Source: Rothia sp. P100
GTDB lineage: Bacteria; Actinomycetota; Actinomycetes; Actinomycetales; Micrococcaceae
Length of the DNA stretch: 64,000 nucleotides
NCBI RefSeq assembly: GCF_023712425.1
Contig: NZ_JAMAYG010000001.1
Span: forward strand, 806,001 to 870,000
Direction of reading: 5' to 3'
The position numbers and the translations under genes were made by a program. The notes beneath the pieces were generated by a model. That model was not told where the DNA came from and did not search any database. It worked only from the letters and a program-made list of their open reading frames with translations. This document shows positions 42,356-51,661 of this stretch, in pieces (positions within the stretch are counted from its first letter, which is position 1; each line of letters begins with the position of its first letter).

Positions 42356-43135
42356 TTAGCCGAAGCGGCCCGAGACGTAGTCCTCGGTGGACTTCTCACT
42401 GGGGTTATTGAAAATCTCCTGGGTGGGAGCATATTCAATAAGCTTGCCGGGCTTACCGGTACCAGCAATGTTGAAGAAAGCGGTCTTGTCAGAGACGCGA
42501 GCAGCCTGCTGCATATTGTGGGTTACGATCACCACAGTGTATTCCTCTTTGAGCTCATTGATGAGATCTTCGACCGCCAGGGTTGAGATGGGGTCAAGAG
42601 CCGAGCAGGGCTCGTCCATAAGAATCACGTCGGGCTTCACCGCAATGGAACGGGCGATGCACAGGCGCTGCTGCTGGCCACCGGAAAGACCTGAGCCTGG
42701 CTTATCCAGGCGGCCCTTAACTTCGTTCCAGAGATTAGCCCCACGCAGGGAGTTTTCGACCAGTTCGTCAGCATCAGTCTTTGAGATTTTGCGGTTGTTC
42801 AGCTTCACGCCCGCCAGTACGTTTTCACGGATGGACATGGTGGGGAAGGGATTGGGACGCTGGAAGACCATACCGATCTGTGAGCGCACCACTACCGGGT
42901 CTACGCCCTTGCCGTAGAGGTCGTCGCCGTCCAGTAGCACCTTGCCTTCTACGCGGGCACCAGAGATAACCTCGTGCATGCGGTTAAGGGTGCGCAGGAA
43001 GGTAGATTTGCCGCAACCGGAGGGGCCGATGAAGGCGGTGACCGAGCGGGGCTCAATAGCCATGTTTACATCTTCCACGGCCAGGAAGTCGCCGTAGTAT
43101 ACGTTGAGGTTTTCGACGTCGATACGCTTTGACAC
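42356..43135 (-). CDS. pstB: Phosphate ABC transporter ATPase
   Basis: The ATP-hydrolysing subunit of the high-affinity phosphate importer. Walker [10 protein letters not shown] (37-45), the signature [19 protein letters not shown] and Walker [14 protein letters not shown] are present. It has 259 residues. The start is a GTG with AAGGA eight bases upstream. Last gene of pstSCAB. Confidence 0.97.
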   Translation of the reverse strand: MSKRIDVENLNVYYGDFLAVEDVNMAIEPRSVTAFIGPSGCGKSTFLRTLNRMHEVISGARVEGKVLLDGDDLYGKGVDPVVVRSQIGMVFQRPNPFPTMSIRENVLAGVKLNNRKISKTDADELVENSLRGANLWNEVKGRLDKPGSGLSGGQQQRLCIARSIAVKPDVILMDEPCSALDPISTLAVEDLINELKEEYTVVIVTHNMQQAARVSDKTAFFNIAGTGKPGKLIEYAPTQEIFNNPSEKSTEDYVSGRFG

Positions 43136-43174
43136 TGTTGGTTTCCTTGTCTAAAAAGTCTGTGGGCGGCGCTG

Positions 43175-44275
43175 TTAGCGGCCGGTTTTTGGGGCGAAGA
43201 TCTTGGCGATAGCGCGGGCAATGAGGTTGAGCACCATCACAATCAGAATCAGGATAAGAGCGGCAGCCCAGGCGCGGGTCTCAGAGACGGCGGCAGCGGT
43301 GGGACTGGTGGGCGTCATAATCTGGTAGTAGATGTAGGTGGGCAGGGTTGCCATCCAGCCGCTAAACGCGTTCCAGTTGATGGAGGTAACGAAGCCTGCG
43401 GTCACCAGAATGGGGGCAGTTTCACCGATGACGCGTGCGATGGCTAGGGTGACACCTGATGCGATACCCGAGATGGCGGTGGGGATAACGACCTTGGTGA
43501 TGGTGCGCCACTTGCGCACGCCCAGGGCGTAGGACGCTTCGCGAAGCTCGTTGGGTACGATGCGCAGCATTTCTTCTGCGTTACGGACCACAGTGGGAAT
43601 CATGAGCACAGACAGAGCCACTGCGGCGACTAGGCCCATACGGTTCATGGGGTTACCCGTGACTAGGGCGAAGAAGGAGGCTGCGAATAGACCCGCCACG
43701 ATGGAGGGAATACCGGTCATGACGTCCACAAAGAAGGTAATCGCTTTCGCTAGCCATTTGCCCTCGCCATATTCCACTAAGTAGATGGCGGTCAGCAGGC
43801 CAATGGGCACCGAGATAAGGGTTGCCAGCAGGGTGATTTCCAGGGTGCCGATGATTGCGTGATAGATACCGCCGAGCACGTTGCCTTCGCCGCTGGCTGC
43901 GGCATTATCGTGGACGCCGGTGACGCCCTTCATGCTGTTCATCAGGAAGTCACCCGAAAGACCGGGCACACCGCGAGCTAGCACTGTGTAGAGCACCGAT
44001 ATTAGGGGGATGAGGGCGATCAGGAAAGTTCCGTACACCATGTAACGGGCTAAGGCATCCGCACCCTTGCGTCGGCCCTCAATAGCACCAACAATCAGGG
44101 GGCCGGCAATAATGAAGATGAGGCCGGAGAAGAGGGCGAAGGTGGCAATCGAGAACCCTATAAGAGCGGAGGCAGCCGCTCCCAGTATCAGTGATACCGC
44201 GAGAATCGCCAGGGGAAGCCACTTAGGTGCTTGCCCGCTGGTCAGGCGTGAAGTGTGAGCAGGAGTAGCGGTCAT
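43175..44275 (-). CDS. pstA: Phosphate ABC transporter permease PstA
   Basis: A 366-residue membrane subunit with an extended N-terminus carrying extra hydrophobic segments, then the ABC permease core (STLISVPIGLLTAIYLVEYG-like region and EELRIVPNELREASYALGVR coupling motif). Its ATG shares one base with the pstC stop (TAATG), giving coupled translation. Confidence 0.95.
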   Translation of the reverse strand: MTATPAHTSRLTSGQAPKWLPLAILAVSLILGAAASALIGFSIATFALFSGLIFIIAGPLIVGAIEGRRKGADALARYMVYGTFLIALIPLISVLYTVLARGVPGLSGDFLMNSMKGVTGVHDNAAASGEGNVLGGIYHAIIGTLEITLLATLISVPIGLLTAIYLVEYGEGKWLAKAITFFVDVMTGIPSIVAGLFAASFFALVTGNPMNRMGLVAAVALSVLMIPTVVRNAEEMLRIVPNELREASYALGVRKWRTITKVVIPTAISGIASGVTLAIARVIGETAPILVTAGFVTSINWNAFSGWMATLPTYIYYQIMTPTSPTAAAVSETRAWAAALILILIVMVLNLIARAIAKIFAPKTGR

Positions 44276-45243
44276 TAGTTGGCTCCTGAGAATTCTTTGT
44301 AACGAGACACGATAAGGCGGGCTATCACGTTGACGATGAGGGTAATCACGAAGAGAACCAGGCCAGCGGCGATAAGCTCGCTCATACGCAGCCCGTAAGC
44401 TTCGGGGAAGTTGAGAGCAATTTCAGAAGCAAAGGTTTGGTTACCGCTAGTAATCAGTGAAGCAGTCAGAGGGCCTGATGCCAGCACCAGAGTCACCGCC
44501 ATGGTCTCGCCTAGCGCACGGCCCAGAGCCAGCATCACGGCTGAGATAATGCCGCCGCGGGCGAAGGGGAATACCGTCATACGGATCATTTCCCAACGGG
44601 TGGCACCCAAACCTAGAGCTGCTTCTTCTTGTAGCTTAGGAGTCTGAATGAAAATTTCGCGGCACATGGAGGTGATGATGGGCAGGATCATAATGCCGAG
44701 AACAATGCCGGCGGTGAGAATGGTCTTGCCGGTCTGTGAGGCGGGGCCTTCAAAGATGGGCAGGAAGCCTAGGTAGGTGGCAAGCCAGTCATAGAAGGGC
44801 ACAATTTTGGGGGCCAGGACGGAGGCGCCCCAGGCACCAAAAATGACGGAGGGGATGGCTGCCAGCAGGTCAATGACGTAACCGATACCTTTGGAGAGCC
44901 GGGCAGGGGCATAGTGAGAGATAAAAAGTGCCACACCAATGCCGATGGGGGTTGCCAGGAGAAGGGCTATTGTCGAGGCAATCAGGGTGCCGATAGTTAG
45001 CGGCAAGATGTATTTCAAGAAGCTACCGGAGGTCAGGTCTTCTGAATCTGCTGTGAAAACCGGTAGGGCCTGAGCTACCAGGAAGATAGCTACGGCAGCG
45101 AGCACCACCAGGATAAGGATGCCCGCGGCCAGAGAGATACCGGAAAAAATTTTGTCGGCTGCCGGATTACCAACATCCGGTAGGTCTTTTGTCTGAGTGC
45201 GCTTATTGCCGGAAGGCTTAAGAGCGTCTGCTGAGATTGACAT
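44275..45243 (-). CDS. pstC: Phosphate ABC transporter permease PstC
   Basis: A 322-residue membrane subunit with six hydrophobic segments after a polar N-terminus. The coupling motif QEEAALGLGATRWEMIRMTV precedes PFARGGIISAVMLALGRALGE, characteristic of PstC. It pairs with PstA to form the phosphate channel. Confidence 0.95.
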   Translation of the reverse strand: MSISADALKPSGNKRTQTKDLPDVGNPAADKIFSGISLAAGILILVVLAAVAIFLVAQALPVFTADSEDLTSGSFLKYILPLTIGTLIASTIALLLATPIGIGVALFISHYAPARLSKGIGYVIDLLAAIPSVIFGAWGASVLAPKIVPFYDWLATYLGFLPIFEGPASQTGKTILTAGIVLGIMILPIITSMCREIFIQTPKLQEEAALGLGATRWEMIRMTVFPFARGGIISAVMLALGRALGETMAVTLVLASGPLTASLITSGNQTFASEIALNFPEAYGLRMSELIAAGLVLFVITLIVNVIARLIVSRYKEFSGAN

Positions 45244-45332
45244 GGTGAGTGTTTCTGCCTTTGAACGTTAGGCAAGAGAAGGTGCGACCGGCCCAATGTG
45301 CCGGCCGCACCGCTTCCTTGCATCAGGATCTC

Positions 45333-46445
45333 TTACTGGGTTACTTCAATGGCGTCGATAGCGGTCTTGGCATCTGAGCTCAAGGTATCGGTCAGAGGAG
45401 CTGAACCGGCAGCGTCTGCTGCTGCCTGCTGACCTTCGCTGCTGACGACGTAGCTTTCGTAGGCCTTCACCAGATCAACGTTGTCCTGGCTTGAGTAGCC
45501 GGAGCACACGATGTGGTAGGAAACCAGAACAACCGGGTAGGCGCTGGAGTCCTCGGGGGTGCGGTTGAGCGTGATCGCCATGTCGTTCTCGTTCATACCG
45601 CCGGTGCGCTCTGAAAGCTCAACGGCCTTAGCTGCTGCATCTGCTGAAAGCTCAACGTAGTCATCGCCTACCTTGACGCTGACCTTGCCCAGGTCACCGA
45701 TAGCTGAGGCGTCTGCATAAGTGATAGCACCCTCGGTGGATGAGGTGGTGGAGACAACACCGCTGGTGCCCTTGTTGGATTCACCGGCGTACTGTGAAGG
45801 CCAGTTGCCATCTGCTTCAACATCCCAAGCGCCGTTGGAGGCAGCTTCAAGGTATTCGGTGAAGTTCTCGGTAGTACCCGAGTCATCTGAACGGTGAACC
45901 ACGGTGATCTTGGTGTCAGGCAGGTCCACGCCATCGTTCTGAGAGGCAATAGCTTCATCGTTCCAGGTGGTGATGTCACCCTTGAAAATCTTGGCGATGG
46001 TCTCAGCATCCAGGTTGAGTGAATCAATGCCGGGCAGGTTGAAGGCAACGGCTACCGGGGAAATGTAAACGGGGATGTTGATTGCACCTTCGGGGCCACA
46101 GACCTCCTTGGACTGCTCCCACTCTTCAGTCTTAAGCGCACGGTCTGAACCAGCGAACTGAGCGCCACCAGCCAGCAAAGCTTCACGGCCAGCGCCGGAG
46201 CCATCGGGTGAGTACTGAACCTGGCCACCGAGATCTGAGAACCCTGATTCCCAAGCGGTGATTGCTGCCTGCTGCGAGGAGGCGCCAACGCCGGTCAGCG
46301 GGGTGGAGGGCAAGGATGAGTCGCCAGAACCACTGTTGGAGCCACCATCTGCGGTGCCGGTTGCGTTATCTGAACCGCAAGCAGTCAGCGCCAGTGCGCC
46401 AACAAATGTGAGAGCACCCAAACGGGTAAATGACTTAGCCTTCAA
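45333..46445 (-). CDS. pstS: Phosphate-binding lipoprotein PstS
   Basis: The extracellular phosphate-binding component. The lipobox LALTAC gives the lipidated C23, followed by a Gly/Ser/Asn linker. The binding-site segments GVGASSQQAAITAWESGF, YSPDGSGAGREAL and VVHRSDDSGTTENFTEYLEA are typical. The start is a TTG preceded by AAGGA. It is the first gene of pstSCAB and lies 118 bases downstream of a PHO box. Confidence 0.96.
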   Translation of the reverse strand: MKAKSFTRLGALTFVGALALTACGSDNATGTADGGSNSGSGDSSLPSTPLTGVGASSQQAAITAWESGFSDLGGQVQYSPDGSGAGREALLAGGAQFAGSDRALKTEEWEQSKEVCGPEGAINIPVYISPVAVAFNLPGIDSLNLDAETIAKIFKGDITTWNDEAIASQNDGVDLPDTKITVVHRSDDSGTTENFTEYLEAASNGAWDVEADGNWPSQYAGESNKGTSGVVSTTSSTEGAITYADASAIGDLGKVSVKVGDDYVELSADAAAKAVELSERTGGMNENDMAITLNRTPEDSSAYPVVLVSYHIVCSGYSSQDNVDLVKAYESYVVSSEGQQAAADAAGSAPLTDTLSSDAKTAIDAIEVTQ

Positions 46446-46541
46446 ATGTATGTCCTTTTCATAGGTCCTGTATGCCCACCGGAGAGGTGGTGGACGGCGC
46501 AGGAAACCGTGGTCTAACGCATCTGACTCTAGAGAACCTAG

Positions 46542-46580
46542 GTATTAAAAGGGCTAGAAACAAGTGAACGAGCGGTGAAC
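46542..46580 (-). promoter_or_regulatory. PHO box and -10 of the pst operon
   Basis: On the minus strand GTTCACCGCTCGTTCACT (46580-46563) is a direct repeat of the PhoP half site GTTCACC with 11-base spacing. TAATAC at 46547-46542 serves as the -10. This predicts induction by phosphate starvation through PhoP. Confidence 0.8.
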
Positions 46581-46683
46581 ACTAGACGGCTTATTGATAA
46601 GAGAAATCCACCAGCAGCCCAATCATAAGGAAGCTGCCCCTCCCGGCCGGTCTCACTTACCTAACCCGGCTAAACTGGTAGAT

Positions 46684-48090
46684 ATGGGTTATGGGCAGAA
46701 CGTGAAGAAAATACAAACCGGTGCACGCACACGCGTACACGAAGGTGTCAGGCGTATGCAGGACGGTTTCTTCCAGTCCTTGCAAATCGTGGTCTCTGGC
46801 ATCGGCGCCTACCTCTTTGCCGAGAAGGTACTGGGGCACACAGAACCCATCTTCGCTGCCACCGCAGCTATCGTCTCCCTGGGCTACATCACCGGCGCAA
46901 CCCATGCCCGCCGCATCCTCGAAGTTTCTCTAGGCGTGACCCTGGGCATCCTCATGGGCGACCTCATGATGCTGGCTCTAGGGCGCGGTATTTGGCAAGC
47001 CGGAGTGGTGATGTTCCTCTCCATCATGCTGGCACGCTTCCTCGATAACGGCATTCTTTTCACCATCCAGATGGGCCTGCAATCGGCTCTGGTGGTTCTA
47101 CTACCACCCAATACAGATGGTGTCTTCTCACGCAGTCTGGACGGTATCATCGGTGGCCTCTTTGCTTTCTTGCTCATGTTCCTCTTCCCCAAGGACCCCC
47201 GACGCACACCGCGAGAGAACGCCAGCACCCTCATGGAATCTTTCGCTAAGGTCTTTAGCGATGCCGCCCTTGCCATGGAACATTATGACGGCACGGAAGC
47301 CTGGCACGCGCTCTCTAGCGCCCGCCGCTTACAACCCCTCTACAACGTCTGCGAGCGGGACATCATCACCTCAAAGGGCATGGCAAAACTTGCGTGGACG
47401 GGGCGTAACCACATGCAGGAGCTTGACCGCTACCAGCAGACCCTCACCAAGATTGACTACGCGATCCGCAATACCCGCGTGCTCAACCGGCGCATGGCGT
47501 CCACCATCAACAACGTACACATCTCCTCTGAAGCTGCCCAGTCCTTGGCCGATGCCCTGCGTACCGTGAGCACCGCTATTGACGCTCTGGGGCGGGGAAT
47601 GTCTCAGCCCGAAGCCGATGTGCGCCGAGCCAGCCGCGCAGAAGCACGCCGCGAGCTGTCCCTGCTCGCAAGCCGCCTGGAGCCCCACATCATGGGGGTT
47701 CGCTCCCTTGAAGCTGAGGCGCTGGTGCTGATGCTCCGCCCCCTGGTGGTTGACTTACTTGAAGCTTCGGGGCTGACCCACGACGAGGCGGCCTCTATGC
47801 TGGTGCCGCTGGACGACTCCATTACCGAGCATGCCCCCAAGACTCGCGCTATCCCCACCCAGCAGCCTAATCAGTCAGATAAGCACCGGGCTGATACCCG
47901 TCAACTGACTGCCGTTTTGCGCGCTAAAGATAAAAGTACAGCAACCTCAGAACTGCCCCAACAACAAATCAACCAAGCCTCAGTAGCTACGAGCAGAGCT
48001 CCTTATGCCGAGCGGGTAGAGAAACAACGACAGCTCAACACCGCCCAGCTGACCATCATCGAAGAGGAGTTCAGCTCCAAAAAAAGGTAG
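46684..48090 (+). CDS. FUSC-family (aromatic acid exporter type) membrane protein
   Basis: A 468-residue protein. Six hydrophobic segments in the first 170 residues (QSLQIVVSGIGAYLFAEKVL, PIFAATAAIVSLGYITGATH, LEVSLGVTLGILMGDLMMLA) match the FUSC domain, followed by long helices and a variable Gln/Thr-rich tail. The substrate is unknown. The ATG at 46684 has no ribosome site, but TAAACT ends seven bases before it, so the message is probably leaderless. It diverges from pstS. Confidence 0.82.
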   Translation: MGYGQNVKKIQTGARTRVHEGVRRMQDGFFQSLQIVVSGIGAYLFAEKVLGHTEPIFAATAAIVSLGYITGATHARRILEVSLGVTLGILMGDLMMLALGRGIWQAGVVMFLSIMLARFLDNGILFTIQMGLQSALVVLLPPNTDGVFSRSLDGIIGGLFAFLLMFLFPKDPRRTPRENASTLMESFAKVFSDAALAMEHYDGTEAWHALSSARRLQPLYNVCERDIITSKGMAKLAWTGRNHMQELDRYQQTLTKIDYAIRNTRVLNRRMASTINNVHISSEAAQSLADALRTVSTAIDALGRGMSQPEADVRRASRAEARRELSLLASRLEPHIMGVRSLEAEALVLMLRPLVVDLLEASGLTHDEAASMLVPLDDSITEHAPKTRAIPTQQPNQSDKHRADTRQLTAVLRAKDKSTATSELPQQQINQASVATSRAPYAERVEKQRQLNTAQLTIIEEEFSSKKR

Positions 48091-48094
48091 GCCT

Positions 48095-49516
48095 CTAGCT
48101 ACCTGCTCCGGGGAAAAGCAGAGCAAGAGCATCAGCTAGCGAAGCGACCTCACGTACTGAGACACCAGCAGGTACCTCACCCACCCCGGCAGGCGAGGCT
48201 GGCACGATGACGTGGGTGAAGCCTAGCCTTCCCACCTCGGCAATGCGCTGACGAATGCCGGGCACCGCCCGCACCTCACCGGCTAGACCTACCTCACCAA
48301 AAACGGCTAGCTTACGGGGCAGGGGTTTATCTTGAGCGGCTGAAGCGAGTGCGATCACGCAGGCAAGATCGGCGGAAGGCTCAGAAATTTTAGCGCCGCC
48401 CACCGTTGAGATATAGCAGTCCAGTTTGCCCACGTTGAAGCCGGCTCGCTTCTGCAACACTGCCAGCAACATAGAAATTCGCGCGCCGTCCAACCCACTG
48501 GTGGCACGGCGCGGCTGCGGAGTAGCGCTCTGATCCAGCAGCGCCTGCACCTCAGCTAGCAGGGGGCGGCGGCCCTCCATGGTCACGGTGACACACGTGC
48601 CTGCCACCGGGTGCGGAGTACGCGATACAAAAAGCCCAGACGGGTCAGTCACCGGGGCGATGCCGTCCTCATGCATATCAAAGCAACCCACCTCATCAGT
48701 GGGGCCAAAGCGGTTCTTAATGGCGCGCAGCATGCGAATCTGTGAGTGCTTATCACCCTCAAACTGGCAGACCACATCGACCAGGTGTTCCAAGAGGCGT
48801 GGGCCGGCGATAGTGCCCTCTTTGGTCACGTGACCCACCAATAGGGTGCACATATTGCGGCTCTTGGCTGCTGCAATAATGGACGCCGCGACCTCGCGCA
48901 CCTGGGTGACACCACCGGCGCTGCCCTCCACCTCGCTAGAAGCCAGAGTCTGCACGGAGTCCACCACCAGTAAGGATGGGTTCACCTGCTCAATATGCGC
49001 TAGAGCTGTGCCCAAATCGGTTTCACTGGTCAAATAAAGGGTGTCAGCAACAGCATTGATACGGTCAGCCCGCAACTTCACCTGCGCCGCTGACTCTTCA
49101 CCGGTCACGTAAAGCACATTGTGGGGTTTAGCCGCTGCTCCCCCGGTAGCCCCTTGCCCACGGGCAAAAGTAGCCGCCACATCAAGCAGCAGGGTGGACT
49201 TACCGACGCCGGGCTCCCCCGCCATCAAAATCACCGCACCGGGCACCAGGCCACCGCCCAGCACACGGTCAAACTCCGGGTTGCAGGTACTCATATATTG
49301 CGCCACCCGCGAGTCCACCTCAGCAATGGGCCGAGCCGGGTTCTGCACGCTGGAAGCTACCGTGGTTTTAGCGGTAACGGCTCCCCCAACTTCTTCAACG
49401 GTGCCCCACTGCTGACACTCACCGCAGCGCCCCACCCACTTAGCGGTCGTCCACCCGCACTCAGTACAGCGAAAAGCGTTAGCGGAGCGGGAGCGAGAAG
49501 TCTTACGAGTAGCCAT
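48095..49516 (-). CDS. radA: DNA repair protein RadA
   Basis: A 473-residue branch-migration helicase. The N-terminal zinc finger is CTECGWTTAKWVGRCGEC; then Walker A GEPGVGKST, the RadA motif KNRFGPTDEVGCF (about 260) and a C-terminal Lon-like domain (SADLACVIALASAAQDKPL). It converges with the FUSC gene with only 4 bases between stops. TATGCT six bases before the ATG and no ribosome site suggest a leaderless start. It is followed by disA upstream, a common actinobacterial and firmicute neighbourhood. Confidence 0.96.
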   Translation of the reverse strand: MATRKTSRSRSANAFRCTECGWTTAKWVGRCGECQQWGTVEEVGGAVTAKTTVASSVQNPARPIAEVDSRVAQYMSTCNPEFDRVLGGGLVPGAVILMAGEPGVGKSTLLLDVAATFARGQGATGGAAAKPHNVLYVTGEESAAQVKLRADRINAVADTLYLTSETDLGTALAHIEQVNPSLLVVDSVQTLASSEVEGSAGGVTQVREVAASIIAAAKSRNMCTLLVGHVTKEGTIAGPRLLEHLVDVVCQFEGDKHSQIRMLRAIKNRFGPTDEVGCFDMHEDGIAPVTDPSGLFVSRTPHPVAGTCVTVTMEGRRPLLAEVQALLDQSATPQPRRATSGLDGARISMLLAVLQKRAGFNVGKLDCYISTVGGAKISEPSADLACVIALASAAQDKPLPRKLAVFGEVGLAGEVRAVPGIRQRIAEVGRLGFTHVIVPASPAGVGEVPAGVSVREVASLADALALLFPGAGS

Positions 49517-49605
49517 AAAACCAGCATAGAGCCGCGGGCTGACATTTTTAGCGGCGTCAGCTCACAGCGAGGCACACGGCAGAGACCTACGTAGGGAACA
49601 CGGCT

Positions 49606-50673
49606 TTACATGAAGCGTTCTAGCAAGGAGCTTTCTGCCATGCGGGAAAGGGATTCGCGGATCACGCGGGCGCGCTGTTCGCCGATGCCCTCAACCGCAC
49701 GGAGGTCATCCAGGCTGGCTGCCATCAGTGCTTGCAAGCCGTCGAAGTGGTAGACCAGGCGGTCGGCAACGGCGCCGGGCATGGAGTGAATTCCGGCCAG
49801 TAGGCGGTGCCCGTGGGGGTGCATGGGGGCTTCTAAGTGATCTTTGAAACCCACGGCCTGTGCGATGGCGTGCAGGTCTACGATTTCTTTGTCGTCCAAG
49901 GCTTCAAGATCTGCTATGGCACCGTGCAGGGTCTCAGCGGGGGTTTCTGCTGGCAGGTAGTCGCGCAAGACCACCCAGGAGGCGGGAAGGTCGTTGGCGA
50001 TGAGTTCTTCAAGCTGTAGGGCTACTAGGCGGCCCACAGTGCCCAGTTCCACCACGTAGTGCCCGGCCTCGACGGAGATGCGTCGCACCATTTCCATGCG
50101 CTGGAGGGTGCTGACTACATCGCGCATAGTCACGCTAGCCTCTATCTCTAGGGACGAGAGGGATTGAAGCACCTGCTCCAGACGTTCGGTGTAGCTATCC
50201 AGGGTACGAATCGCCTGGTTGGCCCGGCTCATCAGTGACTGTGTGTCTTCTACTGTGTAGCGGATGCCCTCGGCATAGACAGAGATGAGGGACATTGAGG
50301 CGCTGACCGCAATGACCGGGAAGCCAGTCTGCTTGGCTACGCGTTCAGCGGTGCGGTGGCGGGTGCCAGATTCGTTGGTCTCAATACTGGGGTCCGGTAG
50401 AAGCTGAACGCCAGCCGCCAACAGGGTAGAGGCGTCCTTATCGCAGACGATAGCGCCATCCATCTTGGCAAGCTCCCGCACGCGTGTGGCTGAAAAAGCG
50501 GTGTTAATAGCGAAGCCACCGGAGGACATCGCGGCAACCGTCTTGTCAGTGCCCAGCACAATCAGGGCGCCGGTGCGGCCACGCAGGATGCGCTCTAGCC
50601 CCTCGCGCAGCTCCGTCCCGGGAGCAATTTGGGCAAGGGTTTTTAGTAGGGAGTCACTATAAGCTGTCAGCAC
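49606..50673 (-). CDS. disA: Diadenylate cyclase DisA
   Basis: Makes cyclic di-AMP from two ATP and scans DNA. The DAC domain contains DGA (72-74) and GTRHRTAER (103-111). A central helical region follows, and a C-terminal helix-hairpin-helix domain ends with LRAVEGIGEQRARVIRESLS. It has 355 residues, standard length. The start is a GTG without a clear ribosome site. It lies beside radA, whose product can inhibit DisA in other bacteria. Confidence 0.96.
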   Translation of the reverse strand: MLTAYSDSLLKTLAQIAPGTELREGLERILRGRTGALIVLGTDKTVAAMSSGGFAINTAFSATRVRELAKMDGAIVCDKDASTLLAAGVQLLPDPSIETNESGTRHRTAERVAKQTGFPVIAVSASMSLISVYAEGIRYTVEDTQSLMSRANQAIRTLDSYTERLEQVLQSLSSLEIEASVTMRDVVSTLQRMEMVRRISVEAGHYVVELGTVGRLVALQLEELIANDLPASWVVLRDYLPAETPAETLHGAIADLEALDDKEIVDLHAIAQAVGFKDHLEAPMHPHGHRLLAGIHSMPGAVADRLVYHFDGLQALMAASLDDLRAVEGIGEQRARVIRESLSRMAESSLLERFM

Positions 50674-50733
50674 ATGTTCAATGGTAGTCTACCCGGCAAC
50701 TCATCCCAGCCTGCGATGGCCAGCAGCGCATAT

Positions 50734-50765
50734 AAAAAGGGAGCGCCCTACAAGAGGGCACTCCC
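50734..50765 (-). terminator. Terminator of the 50786-51574 gene
   Basis: GGGAGTGCCCT and AGGGCGCTCCC pair on the minus strand, followed by TTTTTAT. Confidence 0.88.
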
Positions 50766-50785
50766 CATCTAAAGACTGCGTCGCC

Positions 50786-51574
50786 TTAGCCAGTAACGAC
50801 GATACGTATCGGCTGTGAGTTCACACCGTTAACGCTGGCAGTGGCCCAGTAATGCCCGGGCTGAATTTTAGCGCTGGTGCCGCAACCCAATACATTGAGT
50901 GAACGATCCCAGCTCAGCGAGGTAGTGTTGGTGGCGCCGGCTTCAACCTGAGCGTCCTCTGCGGGTGCAGCATGGCACTGGGCGTAGTTGAAGACCTGTG
51001 CGGGGCCAGAGGTAATGTTAATATCCACGTTAGCAACGCCGCCGGTGACCAGGCAGGGGTTATCCGAAGCGTTGGTGTAGACCACCGCAAGGGCAGGGTT
51101 CTGGCCGGCAGCATAGCTGGTACGGTCAGCGGTAAGGCTTACCTGCAGGTCAGCCGGGGTGCAGGCAGCAACTACCGCGGGAGTTTCAGTGGGCTCAGGG
51201 GTAGCCTCTTCAGTAGGCTCCGCTGATTCAGTGGGTTCTGCCGACTCACTAGGCTCCTGGGAGGCAGACTCAGTAGGCTCTGCACTCTCGGATTCATCAG
51301 AGCTAGCAGAGGGGTCAGCGCTCTCGCTGTCTGAGGGGCTGGCAGTTGCTGATTCGGTAGCGCGCTGGCTAAAATCGCTAAAAGCCTCGGCACTAGCTGA
51401 GGTTGACGAGGTAGCGGCCGTGGGCTCAGAGTCTCCGCCTCGACCTACGAGCCAACTCACCAGGCTAATGCCCAGCAGAAGCACCAAGACTAGGACAAGA
51501 AGCGCAATGATGCGGCGGCGACGGTAAACCTCGGGCGAAGCTACGCCCCCATGTGAATCAACGTTTTCTGACAT
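50786..51574 (-). CDS. Membrane-anchored protein with Ser/Glu/Pro repeat stalk
   Basis: A 262-residue protein: a short basic cytoplasmic end, one membrane segment (about 25-45, IALLVLVLVLLLGISLVSWL), an acidic stalk of repeated ESAEPTESA units (about 75-135), and an external domain of about 125 residues with four cysteines (ACTPADLQV, NPCLVTGG, YAQCHAAP, LGCGTSAKI). The external domain has an immunoglobulin-like beta pattern. The stalk resembles wall-spanning linkers. TACTCT six bases before the ATG suggests a leaderless start. Function unknown. Confidence 0.75.
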   Translation of the reverse strand: MSENVDSHGGVASPEVYRRRRIIALLVLVLVLLLGISLVSWLVGRGGDSEPTAATSSTSASAEAFSDFSQRATESATASPSDSESADPSASSDESESAEPTESASQEPSESAEPTESAEPTEEATPEPTETPAVVAACTPADLQVSLTADRTSYAAGQNPALAVVYTNASDNPCLVTGGVANVDINITSGPAQVFNYAQCHAAPAEDAQVEAGATNTTSLSWDRSLNVLGCGTSAKIQPGHYWATASVNGVNSQPIRIVVTG

Positions 51575-51661
51575 AAGACTAGAGTACCGGGTTTAGTACG
51601 GGTCAGAAAAATTTATGTACCGTATTAGCGGGTTTATGAGCAGGTGTTTTAGAGTGTTGAG

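Noticed and set aside
51159-51527. Plus-strand Ser/Val/Gly-rich frame opposite the repeat stalk gene
   Set aside because: It is the antisense shadow of the ESAEPTESA repeats; the minus-strand gene has a membrane segment, a structured domain and a terminator.
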